From Sphaerochaeta sp. (GTDB taxonomy: Bacteria > Spirochaetota > Spirochaetia > Sphaerochaetales > Sphaerochaetaceae): a DNA stretch of 5,885 bases. The position numbers were made by a program, and so were the translations under genes. The notes beneath the pieces are model-generated. The model was given only the letters and a program-made list of their open reading frames with translations. It did no database searches and had not been told where the DNA came from. Location of the stretch: positions 1 to 5,885 of the forward strand of contig DMOO01000190.1 in NCBI GenBank assembly GCA_003456855.1, written 5' to 3'. How positions within the stretch are numbered: position 1 is the first letter of the stretch; every line of letters begins with the position of its first letter. Positions 1-5,105 of the stretch are shown here, one piece after another.

Positions 1-204
1 GTAGAAGGCCGTTTCGCATTCCAGAAACAGCAGTTCGGACTGCGCAGGTTCAGTTCATTCGGCAGGACCAGAGTATTCTCCGAATGGATCATCTGCTGCA
101 TGGCAGTGAACACCGTCCAGCTTGCCGCAAGAATCGAACAGAACAAGGTGGGTACTCCGTTCTGGTATCGGATTAAGGCCTCTCCTGCTGAAGAAACCGC
201 CTGA
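1..204 (+). CDS. DDE transposase, C-terminal 67 residues (5' end outside window)
   Basis: Frame 1 is open from the first base to a TGA at 202-204. The fragment begins VEGRFAFQKQQFGLRRFSSF, continues with FSEWIICCMAVNTVQLAARI and ends in a short hydrophilic tail. This matches the C-terminal pattern of IS1182 and related DDE transposases, where an Arg/Val-Glu-Gly/Arg-x-Phe motif supplies the catalytic Glu, followed by a Lys- and Arg-rich G-x-R-R-F segment and a helix ending in an N-x-x-x-L-like stretch. It would carry out the last part of the RNase H-like catalytic domain of IS transposition. The start, upstream catalytic Asp residues and integrity of the gene cannot be judged. The visible part has no frameshift. 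Family level is inferred from memory of the motif; DDE transposase is likely, the IS family less so. Confidence 0.7.
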   Translation, partial: VEGRFAFQKQQFGLRRFSSFGRTRVFSEWIICCMAVNTVQLAARIEQNKVGTPFWYRIKASPAEETA

Positions 205-256
205 TTGTCATTCAATCCTCTCGCTCCATTAGGGGTAGTCTGTCCGAAAACCGCCT

Positions 257-296
257 GAAAACAAGAAAAGAGCCTGACTCGCTGTGAATCAGGCTC
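257..296 (-). terminator. Intrinsic terminator facing into the IS (minus strand)
   Basis: GAGCCTGA (270-277) and TCAGGCTC (289-296) form a perfect 8-bp stem with an 11-base loop. Read on the minus strand, the stem is followed directly by TTTTCTTGTTTT (269-258), a good U-tract. Read on the plus strand it is followed by CCTTCC, so it would be a poor terminator for the transposase. It would stop transcription entering the IS from the right, shielding the transposase gene from antisense reading. The stem and tract are seen directly; the role is inferred. Confidence 0.6.
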
Positions 297-319
297 CTTC
301 CATCGAGTTTTCAAAGAAA

Positions 320-354
320 AGGGGCTGTGCATTTTCTATTCTGCGACAGTCCCT
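320..354. repeat. Imperfect inverted repeat, candidate IS right terminus
   Basis: AGGGGCTGT (320-328) pairs with ACAGTCCCT (346-354) over 9 bp, with one G:T wobble and a 17-base loop. It sits at the transition from GC-balanced IS sequence to AT-rich flanking sequence, about 150 bases after the transposase stop. This position and the G-rich CTGT motif fit the subterminal structure of an IS end. It is not followed by a T-run, so it is not a convincing terminator. Confidence 0.4.
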
Positions 355-687
355 CATGATTTATCCATACAAAATAAGAAGAAGTTCTTTATTATTTAAA
401 ACAAGATAGTTTTTACATATTGTTTGTCTTTCGAGAACAACGATTCAATTTTGAAACTATATATTTGTATTTCGTGCTTGATAAATCAGTCATCCTTGGA
501 GATTGTTTGCTTTCCTCCCATTCAGGTGGTGAGAACACCTGCCTATATCTCATGAAAGGCTAGTATCTATAATTCCTCTTCTGAGAATCTTTGTATTTGA
601 ACGAACAGATTTTTTCTGATCAGAATATGTGTTCTTTCAAATGTGAAAAAATATTTTAAAAAACTTCAAAATTATTTTGAAAATTTA
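355..687. other. AT-rich gene-free region upstream of the secreted-protein cassettes
   Basis: No open frame with a start and ribosome binding site is supported here. The stretch holds a weak 6-bp hairpin (CAGGTG 523-528 with CACCTG 536-541), a short dyad TTCAA/TTGAA at 444-455, the nested inverted repeat at 595-642 annotated separately, and the A- and T-tract-rich block 644-687 that immediately precedes the -35 element of the first secreted-protein promoter and could act as an UP element. A frame opening with ATG at 643 runs through the promoter into the first secreted gene and is not considered a real start. I see no RNA gene. Confidence 0.5.
595..642. repeat. Nested inverted repeat, possible operator or cruciform
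   Basis: ATTTGAACGAACA (595-607) and TGTTCTTTCAAAT (630-642) are inverted copies matching at 12 of 13 positions. Between them sits a perfect 12-base palindrome, TTCTGATCAGAA (614-625), whose centre is within one base of the centre of the outer repeat. No T-run follows on either strand, so it is not a terminator. It ends 45 bases before the -35 box of the first secreted-protein gene. A regulator binding site for that promoter is one reading; a remnant of a small mobile element is another. Confidence 0.5.
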
Positions 688-716
688 TTGACAGAAATTT
701 TTTTATATAGTAGATT
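688..716 (+). promoter_or_regulatory. Sigma-70-type promoter of the first secreted-protein gene
   Basis: TTGACA (688-693) is a perfect -35 box, separated by 17 bases from TAGATT (711-716). The second paralogue has TTGACG, also with a 17-base spacer, and the same TAGATT, so the arrangement is conserved between copies. The spacer and upstream sequence are A/T tracts typical of UP elements. Transcription would start near 723, giving a leader of about 37 bases. The promoter lies inside the longer open frame starting at 643, which supports the downstream start at 760. Confidence 0.8.
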
Positions 717-759
717 ACAAGTGGGCATTGGAAGACATATAAATAAAGAGGAAAAAGAA

Positions 760-1248
760 ATGAAGAAGCTTATCACAATCCTGGCAGTCATGATTGTTCT
801 TGTTGGAGCAGTTTTTGCAGCTGCACCAGCAAACGGAGATACAGATTCCCTTAATGTTACACTTACAATTGCTGAAGTACAGCCAACTTTGACTCTTATG
901 GGTTGCACAACTTCCAATGGTACTTTCGCACATGCAGATGTCGCTTTCGGATCACTTGCAGCTGATGCAACATCAATCACAGCATATTTCAGAGTCGACT
1001 ACACGGCATATCGCTGGAACAAGAGCATCACAGTCTCTGCTGCAGCAGGAAACCTCACATCCGAAACAGTTGACGACACAGCAGCTCCAAATACAACAAC
1101 CCCAGATGTCGCAAATGCAACAAAGAACTTCAGCGGTGCTGCAGGTGCTGCAGGTTCCTTTGCAACATTCAACGTTACATGGAACGTTGCTAGCCTTTCA
1201 GCTGCTTCCTATACAGCTCCTGTCACAATCACATACACAGTAGAGTAA
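760..1248 (+). CDS. Small secreted Thr/Ala-rich protein, copy 1 (162 residues)
   Basis: I do not recognise a named family. A classical signal peptide is visible (residues 1-20: two Lys, a hydrophobic core rich in Val/Ile/Leu, and VFA before the probable cleavage after A20). The mature part, about 140 residues, is rich in Thr, Ala, Ser and Val, has one Cys (residue 49), and ends in alternating polar/hydrophobic strands (APVTITYTVE). The pattern of a FGSL motif near residue 63 and a late A-S-Y-T-A-P-V-T strand recalls beta-sandwich pilin-like or spore-coat-U/DUF4402-type domains, but that is only a resemblance. Eight of its ten Asn residues lie in N-X-S/T tripeptides (N32, 53, 87, 98, 111, 119, 123, 138). 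ATG at 760 was chosen because AGAGG (747-751) lies 8 bases upstream and the signal peptide begins there; the upstream in-frame ATG at 643 precedes the promoter. It is probably exported to the periplasm or surface, and monocistronic between its own promoter and terminator. Confidence 0.85.
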   Translation: MKKLITILAVMIVLVGAVFAAAPANGDTDSLNVTLTIAEVQPTLTLMGCTTSNGTFAHADVAFGSLAADATSITAYFRVDYTAYRWNKSITVSAAAGNLTSETVDDTAAPNTTTPDVANATKNFSGAAGAAGSFATFNVTWNVASLSAASYTAPVTITYTVE

Positions 1249-1267
1249 TATAAATAAACTGATGAAT

Positions 1268-1296
1268 AAGCTGCCACGAAAGTGGCAGTTTTTTTT
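1268..1296 (+). terminator. Intrinsic terminator of secreted-protein copy 1
   Basis: CTGCCAC (1271-1277), a GAAA tetraloop and GTGGCAG (1282-1288) form a 7-bp perfect stem followed by eight T (1289-1296). It begins 20 bases after the stop codon. It should end the transcript of the first cassette, so the second copy needs its own promoter. Confidence 0.93.
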
Positions 1297-1403
1297 GCCT
1301 TTGTGCTGGGATTCTTATAGAGGAGTTCTGCAATAGTGAGGGAGCCTCTCTATTTTGTTGTTAAAAATTTTTCAAAAAATATTTAAAATATCTTAAAAAT
1401 TTA

Positions 1404-1432
1404 TTGACGAAAAATTTTTTATAATGTAGATT
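1404..1432 (+). promoter_or_regulatory. Sigma-70-type promoter of the second secreted-protein gene
   Basis: TTGACG (1404-1409), a 17-base spacer and TAGATT (1427-1432) match the promoter of the first copy in boxes and spacing. Upstream 1360-1403 is A/T-tract rich, as in copy 1. The leader from about 1439 contains a small GTGCT-GAAA-GGCAC hairpin (1441-1454) that copy 1 lacks. Confidence 0.8.
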
Positions 1433-1479
1433 ATAGATGGGTGCTGAAAGGCACACTACTTGTAAGAGGAGAAGAGAAG

Positions 1480-1950
1480 ATGAAGAAAGTCCTGGCAATC
1501 CTGGCAATCCTGGTTGTTTTCTCCTTCATCGCTTTCGCTGATGACTCAGCAACCCTCAACATCACTCTTACAATTGAGGCAGTTCCCCCAACATTGACTC
1601 TTATGGGTTCAACGGATAACTCAACATTTAGTCATGCAGACGTTGCATTTGGTTCTCTTGCAGCAAATGCATCCACTATTACAGCATATTTCAGAGTCGA
1701 CTACACGGCATATCGTTGGAACAAGAGCATCACAGTCTCTGCTGCAGCAGGAAGCCTCACATCCACAACAGTTGCTGACACAGCAGATCCAGATTCAACA
1801 ACCCCAACTGTCACAAATGCAACAAAGGACTTCAGCGGTGCTGCAGGTGCTGCAGGTTCCTTCGCCACATTCAGCGTGACATGGAACGTTGCTAACCTTT
1901 CAGCCGCATCCTACTCGGCTCCTGTCACAGTCACATACACAGTAGAGTAA
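1480..1950 (+). CDS. Small secreted Thr/Ala-rich protein, copy 2 (156 residues)
   Basis: This is a paralogue of the gene at 760: about 98 of the last 120 residues agree by hand alignment, with one single-residue gap, while the signal peptides differ more. Residues 1-20 are a signal peptide with probable cleavage after AFA, before DD. The mature protein has no Cys; the Cys of copy 1 is Ser here. Six of seven Asn are in N-X-S/T tripeptides (N27, 47, 63, 81, 113, 139). The core AYFRVDYTAYRWNKSITVSA is identical in both copies. ATG at 1480 is favoured over the in-frame GTG at 1441 because AAGAGGAG (1464-1471) lies 8 bases upstream and the signal peptide starts there. A 9-base tandem repeat (CTGGCAATC, 1492-1509) encodes part of the hydrophobic core. 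Export is likely; function unknown, with a pilin-like or adhesin-like beta-sandwich as the best guess. Confidence 0.85.
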   Translation: MKKVLAILAILVVFSFIAFADDSATLNITLTIEAVPPTLTLMGSTDNSTFSHADVAFGSLAANASTITAYFRVDYTAYRWNKSITVSAAAGSLTSTTVADTADPDSTTPTVTNATKDFSGAAGAAGSFATFSVTWNVANLSAASYSAPVTVTYTVE

Positions 1951-1970
1951 TTATCCATCGTTTATATTGA

Positions 1971-1995
1971 AAGCCGGAGCAATCCGGTTTTTTTT
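1971..1995 (+). terminator. Intrinsic terminator of secreted-protein copy 2
   Basis: AAGCCGGA (1971-1978), a GCAA tetraloop and TCCGGTTT (1983-1990) form an 8-bp stem with one G:T pair, running into eight T (1988-1995). It lies 20 bases past the stop codon, the same spacing as for copy 1, although the stem sequence is different. On the minus strand only a weak CTTTC tract follows, so it is a poor bidirectional terminator. Confidence 0.92.
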
Positions 1996-2041
1996 GCCAT
2001 TTTGGCTTTCTTTGTGCTCTGTGGTGGCGTAGACTTGGGGT

Positions 2042-2269
2042 ATGAAGCTCTTTGGGAAGAAGAAAGATGTTCCTGTAAGCACTGATTATCCTCTGTCGTT
2101 GTACGAACCTGTCATCAGGTGCAGCATCTGTACAGGGGAGCAGGTTGCGTGCATGAGGGAGCGTGAAACGGGGCATCTTGTGGAGCTCATGCTCATTACT
2201 TCCTCTGCTGATCTTTCTCTGTTCTGCAAGAGATATGGGGTTTCTGGAGAGATCAGGAAGATATATTAA
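2042..2269 (+). CDS. Conserved-looking 75-residue protein of unknown function
   Basis: The protein opens MKLFGKKKDVPV, a short basic lead, and then carries PVIRCSICTGEQVACMRE (about residues 23-40) and a C-terminal part ELMLITSSADLSLFCKRYGV. There is a CxxC pair at the RCSIC segment and two further Cys. No signal peptide or membrane segment is visible, so it is probably cytoplasmic. I recall similar short proteins with an S-I-C-T-G-E-Q-V-A core and a later M-L-I motif in gut anaerobes, some of them labelled aspartate dehydrogenase despite being far too short for that enzyme; this recollection is unverified. No clear Shine-Dalgarno sequence is seen (only TTGGGG just before the ATG), and no promoter could be assigned in the 46 bases after the upstream terminator. 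Its stop overlaps the stop of the convergent kinase gene. Confidence 0.65.
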   Translation: MKLFGKKKDVPVSTDYPLSLYEPVIRCSICTGEQVACMRERETGHLVELMLITSSADLSLFCKRYGVSGEIRKIY

Positions 2270-3267
2270 TTGATCGCAGCAATCATCTGTTTGAGTTCGG
2301 GGATCTTGTCCTCGGCGAACTGGGCGCCGATCTGCTTGATGATTTGACCTGCAAGGGTGGAGGCTATGGTTCCGCTCTTCTCCACGTCCATGTGGTGGCA
2401 GAGGCCATAGAGGAAACCTGAGGCGTAGGTGTCACCGGCTCCGGTTGTGTCCACAGGGGTCTCAGGACCCTGGACGGGAACCTCGTAGATCTTTCTCTGG
2501 TAGCTTATGTAGGAGCCTTTCTTTCCGTTCTTGACTATCGCAGTCTCGCAGAGCTTGCCCATCGTCTTGCAGCACTCGTACGGATCGTAGTTGTCGAAAA
2601 GCATCCTGGCCTCTTCCTTGTTGGCGAAGACTATGTCACAGCTGTCCTTGATCAGTTCCAGGAAGGCATCGTGGTAACGGCCTACGGCAAAGGGGTCTGC
2701 GATGTCGAAGGAGACCTTGGTGTTGTTCTTTTTGGCTATTCTGAGGGCCTTGCGGATGGCCTCCATCTGGTTCTTCGTATCCCACATGTAGCCTGTGAAG
2801 TGGAAGAAGTCCGCCTTTGCAACCTCGGTCTCGATGACATCGTCAGGGTTGAAGTCTCGGTTTGCGCCAAGGTAGGTGTTCATCGTGCGCTCCGAGTCCG
2901 GGGTGATCAGGATGATGGAGGAGCCTGTGACGTTCTCTGTGGAGACAGCAAGGTTGTCCTTGACCTTCAGGGCTGTCAGGCGGTTGCGGTAGATCTCTCC
3001 GTACTCGTCTGAGCCAACCTTGCCGGCCAGGGTGGATTCAACGCCCATAGCGGCAAGGGTTATGACTGTGTTGGGGCAGGAGCCGCCGCAGGAGAAGGTC
3101 GGCTGCTTCTTTGTCTTTATGAAATCGGTGAGCTCAAGGCGCTTATCCAGATCAATGAGGTTCATCGTGCCCTTGTAGAGGGCAAGCTTCTCGAGATCTT
3201 CGTCAGAGACGTTGACTATGACGTCAATAAGAGGGTTTCCAATTCCGTAGACGGTTCCGGTTTTCAT
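2266..3267 (-). CDS. PfkB-family sugar/nucleoside kinase, adenosine-kinase-like
   Basis: This 333-residue protein has the full ribokinase (PfkB) fold signatures: GIGNPLID near residues 8-15, the substrate-side SCGGSCPNT segment at 59-67, KVGSDEYGEIY at 83-93, and the C-terminal signature DTTGAGDTYASGFLYG at 273-288, where D279 is the expected catalytic base and GAGD forms the anion hole. The segments KGTMNLID and ERTMNTYLGANRDF match bacterial proteins usually annotated as adenosine kinase (COG0524). The likely reaction is ATP-dependent phosphorylation of adenosine or another nucleoside or sugar in the cytoplasm; sequence alone does not decide the substrate. The ATG at 3267 lies 14 bases after the aminopeptidase stop with no Shine-Dalgarno sequence in the gap, so translation may depend on coupling to the upstream gene. 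It is the second and last gene of that unit. Confidence 0.88.
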   Translation of the reverse strand: MKTGTVYGIGNPLIDVIVNVSDEDLEKLALYKGTMNLIDLDKRLELTDFIKTKKQPTFSCGGSCPNTVITLAAMGVESTLAGKVGSDEYGEIYRNRLTALKVKDNLAVSTENVTGSSIILITPDSERTMNTYLGANRDFNPDDVIETEVAKADFFHFTGYMWDTKNQMEAIRKALRIAKKNNTKVSFDIADPFAVGRYHDAFLELIKDSCDIVFANKEEARMLFDNYDPYECCKTMGKLCETAIVKNGKKGSYISYQRKIYEVPVQGPETPVDTTGAGDTYASGFLYGLCHHMDVEKSGTIASTLAGQIIKQIGAQFAEDKIPELKQMIAAIN

Positions 3268-3281
3268 TTGCGTTTATTTTA

Positions 3282-5051
3282 TCACAGCGGTTTAGTGGCT
3301 TCAACGAGATAATCCTTGGCGTCCTCGTCCACCATGTCGATCAGCATCTCTCTGACCCATCTGTGGTAGTCGTCAACCATCTCGATCTCGTCCTTGCTGA
3401 GCATGTCCTTGACAATCAGGTCTCTCTCGTATGGACAGCAGGTGAGTACCTCAAATGTGAGGAACTGGCCGAATTCTGTCTTCATGGCCTCGGTTACGGC
3501 CACCAGATTCTCGATTCTGATTCCGTGCTTGCCTTCCTTGTAGAGACCCGGCTCATCGCTTATGACCATACCAGCCTCAAGGGCCACAGGAGCGCCTGTT
3601 CCCTGTTTGGAGGATATTCTCTGAGGACCTTCGTGGACTGCAAGCCTGTGGCCTACACCGTGGCCTGTGCCGTGGAAGTAGTCCAAGCCTCTCTGCCAGA
3701 GGAACTGGTGGGCAAGGCAGTCGATCTGATGGCCTGTGGTTCCCTTCGGGAATACCTGGGAGGCTAGGGCAAGATGGCCCTTGAGAACCATTGTGTAGTC
3801 CTCTTTCTGCTCCTGAGTGGCCTCTCCGAAGAGAAGGGTTCTTGTGATGTCGGTTGTTCCACAGGTGTACTGTCCACCTGAATCCAGAACCAGAAGACCG
3901 TTGCCCTGGATAGGGATGTCAGTCTCCTCTGTTGCGCTGTAGTGGACAACTGCTCCGTGGGCTCCGAAACCTGCTATTGTGCTGAAGGATGGTCCAAGGT
4001 AGTCCTCTTCCTTCTCTCTCTCGTCTGCAAGGGCCTTGGCGATGGAGACCTCTGTGAAGTCATACTCGTTGCGCTTGACCATTGCAAGGAAGTTCACAAG
4101 GGCAACGCCGTCCAGGATGTGGGCGATTCTCATTCCGTCGAGCTCGGCCTCGTTCTTGACTGCCTTGAGGTCTGTGGAGTACTCGCGGCCTTCGGAGATC
4201 TTGACGTTTTTGGCCTTCTGGAGGGCGTTCAGGAGCTTCATGTTGATCCTGTCCGGATTCAGTCTGACCGTTGCGTCATGGAGCTTCTCGAGCTCGTCAG
4301 CGATTGCATCGTAGGGAAGGACAGTGTAGCAGTCAGGAGTTATTTTTGGATCTGATTCTGTGAATCTTGTTTCTGGGGTGAAGAGCTTAACATCTTTTGG
4401 ACCGATCAGAAGGTGGGCGATGAAGACCGGGGTGTCCTCGATGTCGCAGCCTCTGAGGTTCAGGATCCAGGCAATGTCATCGAGGCTGGACACCAGCTGG
4501 TAGTCCTCGTTGTTCTCCTTGCCGTTCTCTCTGATCTTGTCGATCTTCTGCTGTGCACTAAGACCAGTGAGCTCCGTGTCCATCTGCACAACCGGGTTCT
4601 CCGGCATTGCAGGTCTGTCAGTCCAGATTGCATCAAGAAGATCGTCTGTGGCCTGGATGTTGATTCCGTTGTCCAGGTATCTCTTCTTTGCCGAGACCAT
4701 CAGGGTCTCTGCTGAGATTCCGACCTTCTCGTTGTTCTTGAATGTCTCTTTCAGGAAGGCTAGTGGTGAGGTAGCCTCAGGTCCATCGACCTTGCGCATC
4801 TCGTAGACGGTGCCCTTGATCTGGTCGGCGCACTGGACGAAGTATCTGGAGTCAACCCAGATAAGCGCCTGCTTCTCAGTTATGACAACTGTGCCTGCGC
4901 TTCCTGTGAATCCGCTTATCCAGCGTCTTGAATGCCAGCGGTCGCTGACATATTCACTCTGATGAGGGTCTGTGCCGTTGATGATCCAGGCACTGAACCC
5001 CGCACTTTTCATCTGGCCTCTGAGGGCCTCTACTCTTTCATTTATGGTCAT
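3282..5051 (-). CDS. Xaa-Pro aminopeptidase, M24B family, three-domain form
   Basis: The 589-residue protein would remove N-terminal residues that precede proline, using two metal ions, in the cytoplasm (no signal peptide). The N-terminal creatinase-like domain shows TDPHQSEYVSDRW and SGFTGSAGT (27-53), followed by a second creatinase-like domain (about 150-300) with SLDDIAWILNLRG. The pita-bread catalytic domain contains all five expected metal ligands: D390 (LDSGG), D401 (TTDITRT), H464 (GTGHGVGH), E500 (SDEPGLY) and E514 (GIRIENL). The tail from about 530 (FEVLTCCPYERDLI) matches the C-terminal domain of the long, human XPNPEP1-like form; the shorter E. coli PepP is about 440 residues. ATG at 5051 is chosen over an open frame reaching 5219: it has AAGGAA 6 bases upstream, the family N-terminus begins there, and the longer frame lies across the promoter and the end of the Fic gene. 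It leads the unit with the kinase. Confidence 0.94.
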   Translation of the reverse strand: MTINERVEALRGQMKSAGFSAWIINGTDPHQSEYVSDRWHSRRWISGFTGSAGTVVITEKQALIWVDSRYFVQCADQIKGTVYEMRKVDGPEATSPLAFLKETFKNNEKVGISAETLMVSAKKRYLDNGINIQATDDLLDAIWTDRPAMPENPVVQMDTELTGLSAQQKIDKIRENGKENNEDYQLVSSLDDIAWILNLRGCDIEDTPVFIAHLLIGPKDVKLFTPETRFTESDPKITPDCYTVLPYDAIADELEKLHDATVRLNPDRINMKLLNALQKAKNVKISEGREYSTDLKAVKNEAELDGMRIAHILDGVALVNFLAMVKRNEYDFTEVSIAKALADEREKEEDYLGPSFSTIAGFGAHGAVVHYSATEETDIPIQGNGLLVLDSGGQYTCGTTDITRTLLFGEATQEQKEDYTMVLKGHLALASQVFPKGTTGHQIDCLAHQFLWQRGLDYFHGTGHGVGHRLAVHEGPQRISSKQGTGAPVALEAGMVISDEPGLYKEGKHGIRIENLVAVTEAMKTEFGQFLTFEVLTCCPYERDLIVKDMLSKDEIEMVDDYHRWVREMLIDMVDEDAKDYLVEATKPL

Positions 5052-5057
5052 GTAATG

Positions 5058-5063
5058 TTCCTT
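5058..5063 (-). promoter_or_regulatory. Ribosome binding site fixing the aminopeptidase start
   Basis: AAGGAA on the minus strand lies 6 bases before the ATG at 5051. None of the upstream in-frame start codons that would lengthen the protein fits as well with both this site and the promoter, so it decides the start. Confidence 0.75.
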
Positions 5064-5076
5064 ATATGCTGTGTTA

Positions 5077-5105
5077 ACTATAACAGTTTTGGTTATATCT
5101 GTCAT
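5077..5105 (-). promoter_or_regulatory. Promoter of the aminopeptidase-kinase unit
   Basis: On the minus strand ATGACA (5105-5100), a 17-base spacer and TATAGT (5082-5077) match the sigma-70 consensus at five of six positions in each box. A TG one base before the -10 box makes it an extended -10. Transcription would begin about 20 bases before the ATG at 5051. The -35 box overlaps the TGA stop of the upstream Fic gene (5104-5102). Confidence 0.75.

Larger units (their letters stand above)
1..354 (+). mobile_element. 3' end of an insertion sequence (partial, left side outside window)
   Basis: The segment holds the end of a DDE transposase gene, then about 150 non-coding bases, then an imperfect inverted sequence at 320-354 (AGGGGCTGT paired with ACAGTCCCT, one G:T pair). 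Read inward from the right, the segment begins GGGACTGTCGCAGAATAG, which resembles the G-rich, CTGT-containing terminal inverted repeats of several IS families. After 354 the composition becomes AT-rich and unrelated. The right boundary is inferred, since the left terminal repeat and any target duplication are outside the window. An 11-base direct repeat (AAACCGCCTGA) occurs at the transposase stop (194-204) and again at 248-258. The family is probably IS1182-like or otherwise IS5-superfamily, judged only from the transposase tail. Confidence 0.5.

Noticed and set aside
523..541. Hairpin CAGGTG/CACCTG as a terminator or RNA element
   Set aside because: Only a 6-bp stem, no T-run on either strand and no adjoining conserved structure.
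706..711. TATAGT as the -10 box of the first cassette
   Set aside because: It would leave only 12 bases to the TTGACA box; TAGATT with a 17-base spacer is shared by both cassettes.
643..759. N-terminal extension of the first secreted protein from ATG 643
   Set aside because: The extension spans the promoter (688-716), is Lys/Asn/Phe-rich from A/T tracts, and would bury the signal peptide; the ribosome binding site at 747-751 points to 760.
672..1243. Open frames on the minus strand and in the +2 frame across the first secreted gene, and the similar ones across the second
   Set aside because: They follow from the repeated ACA/GCA codons of the real genes, have Gln/His/Ser-rich translations and no ribosome binding sites.
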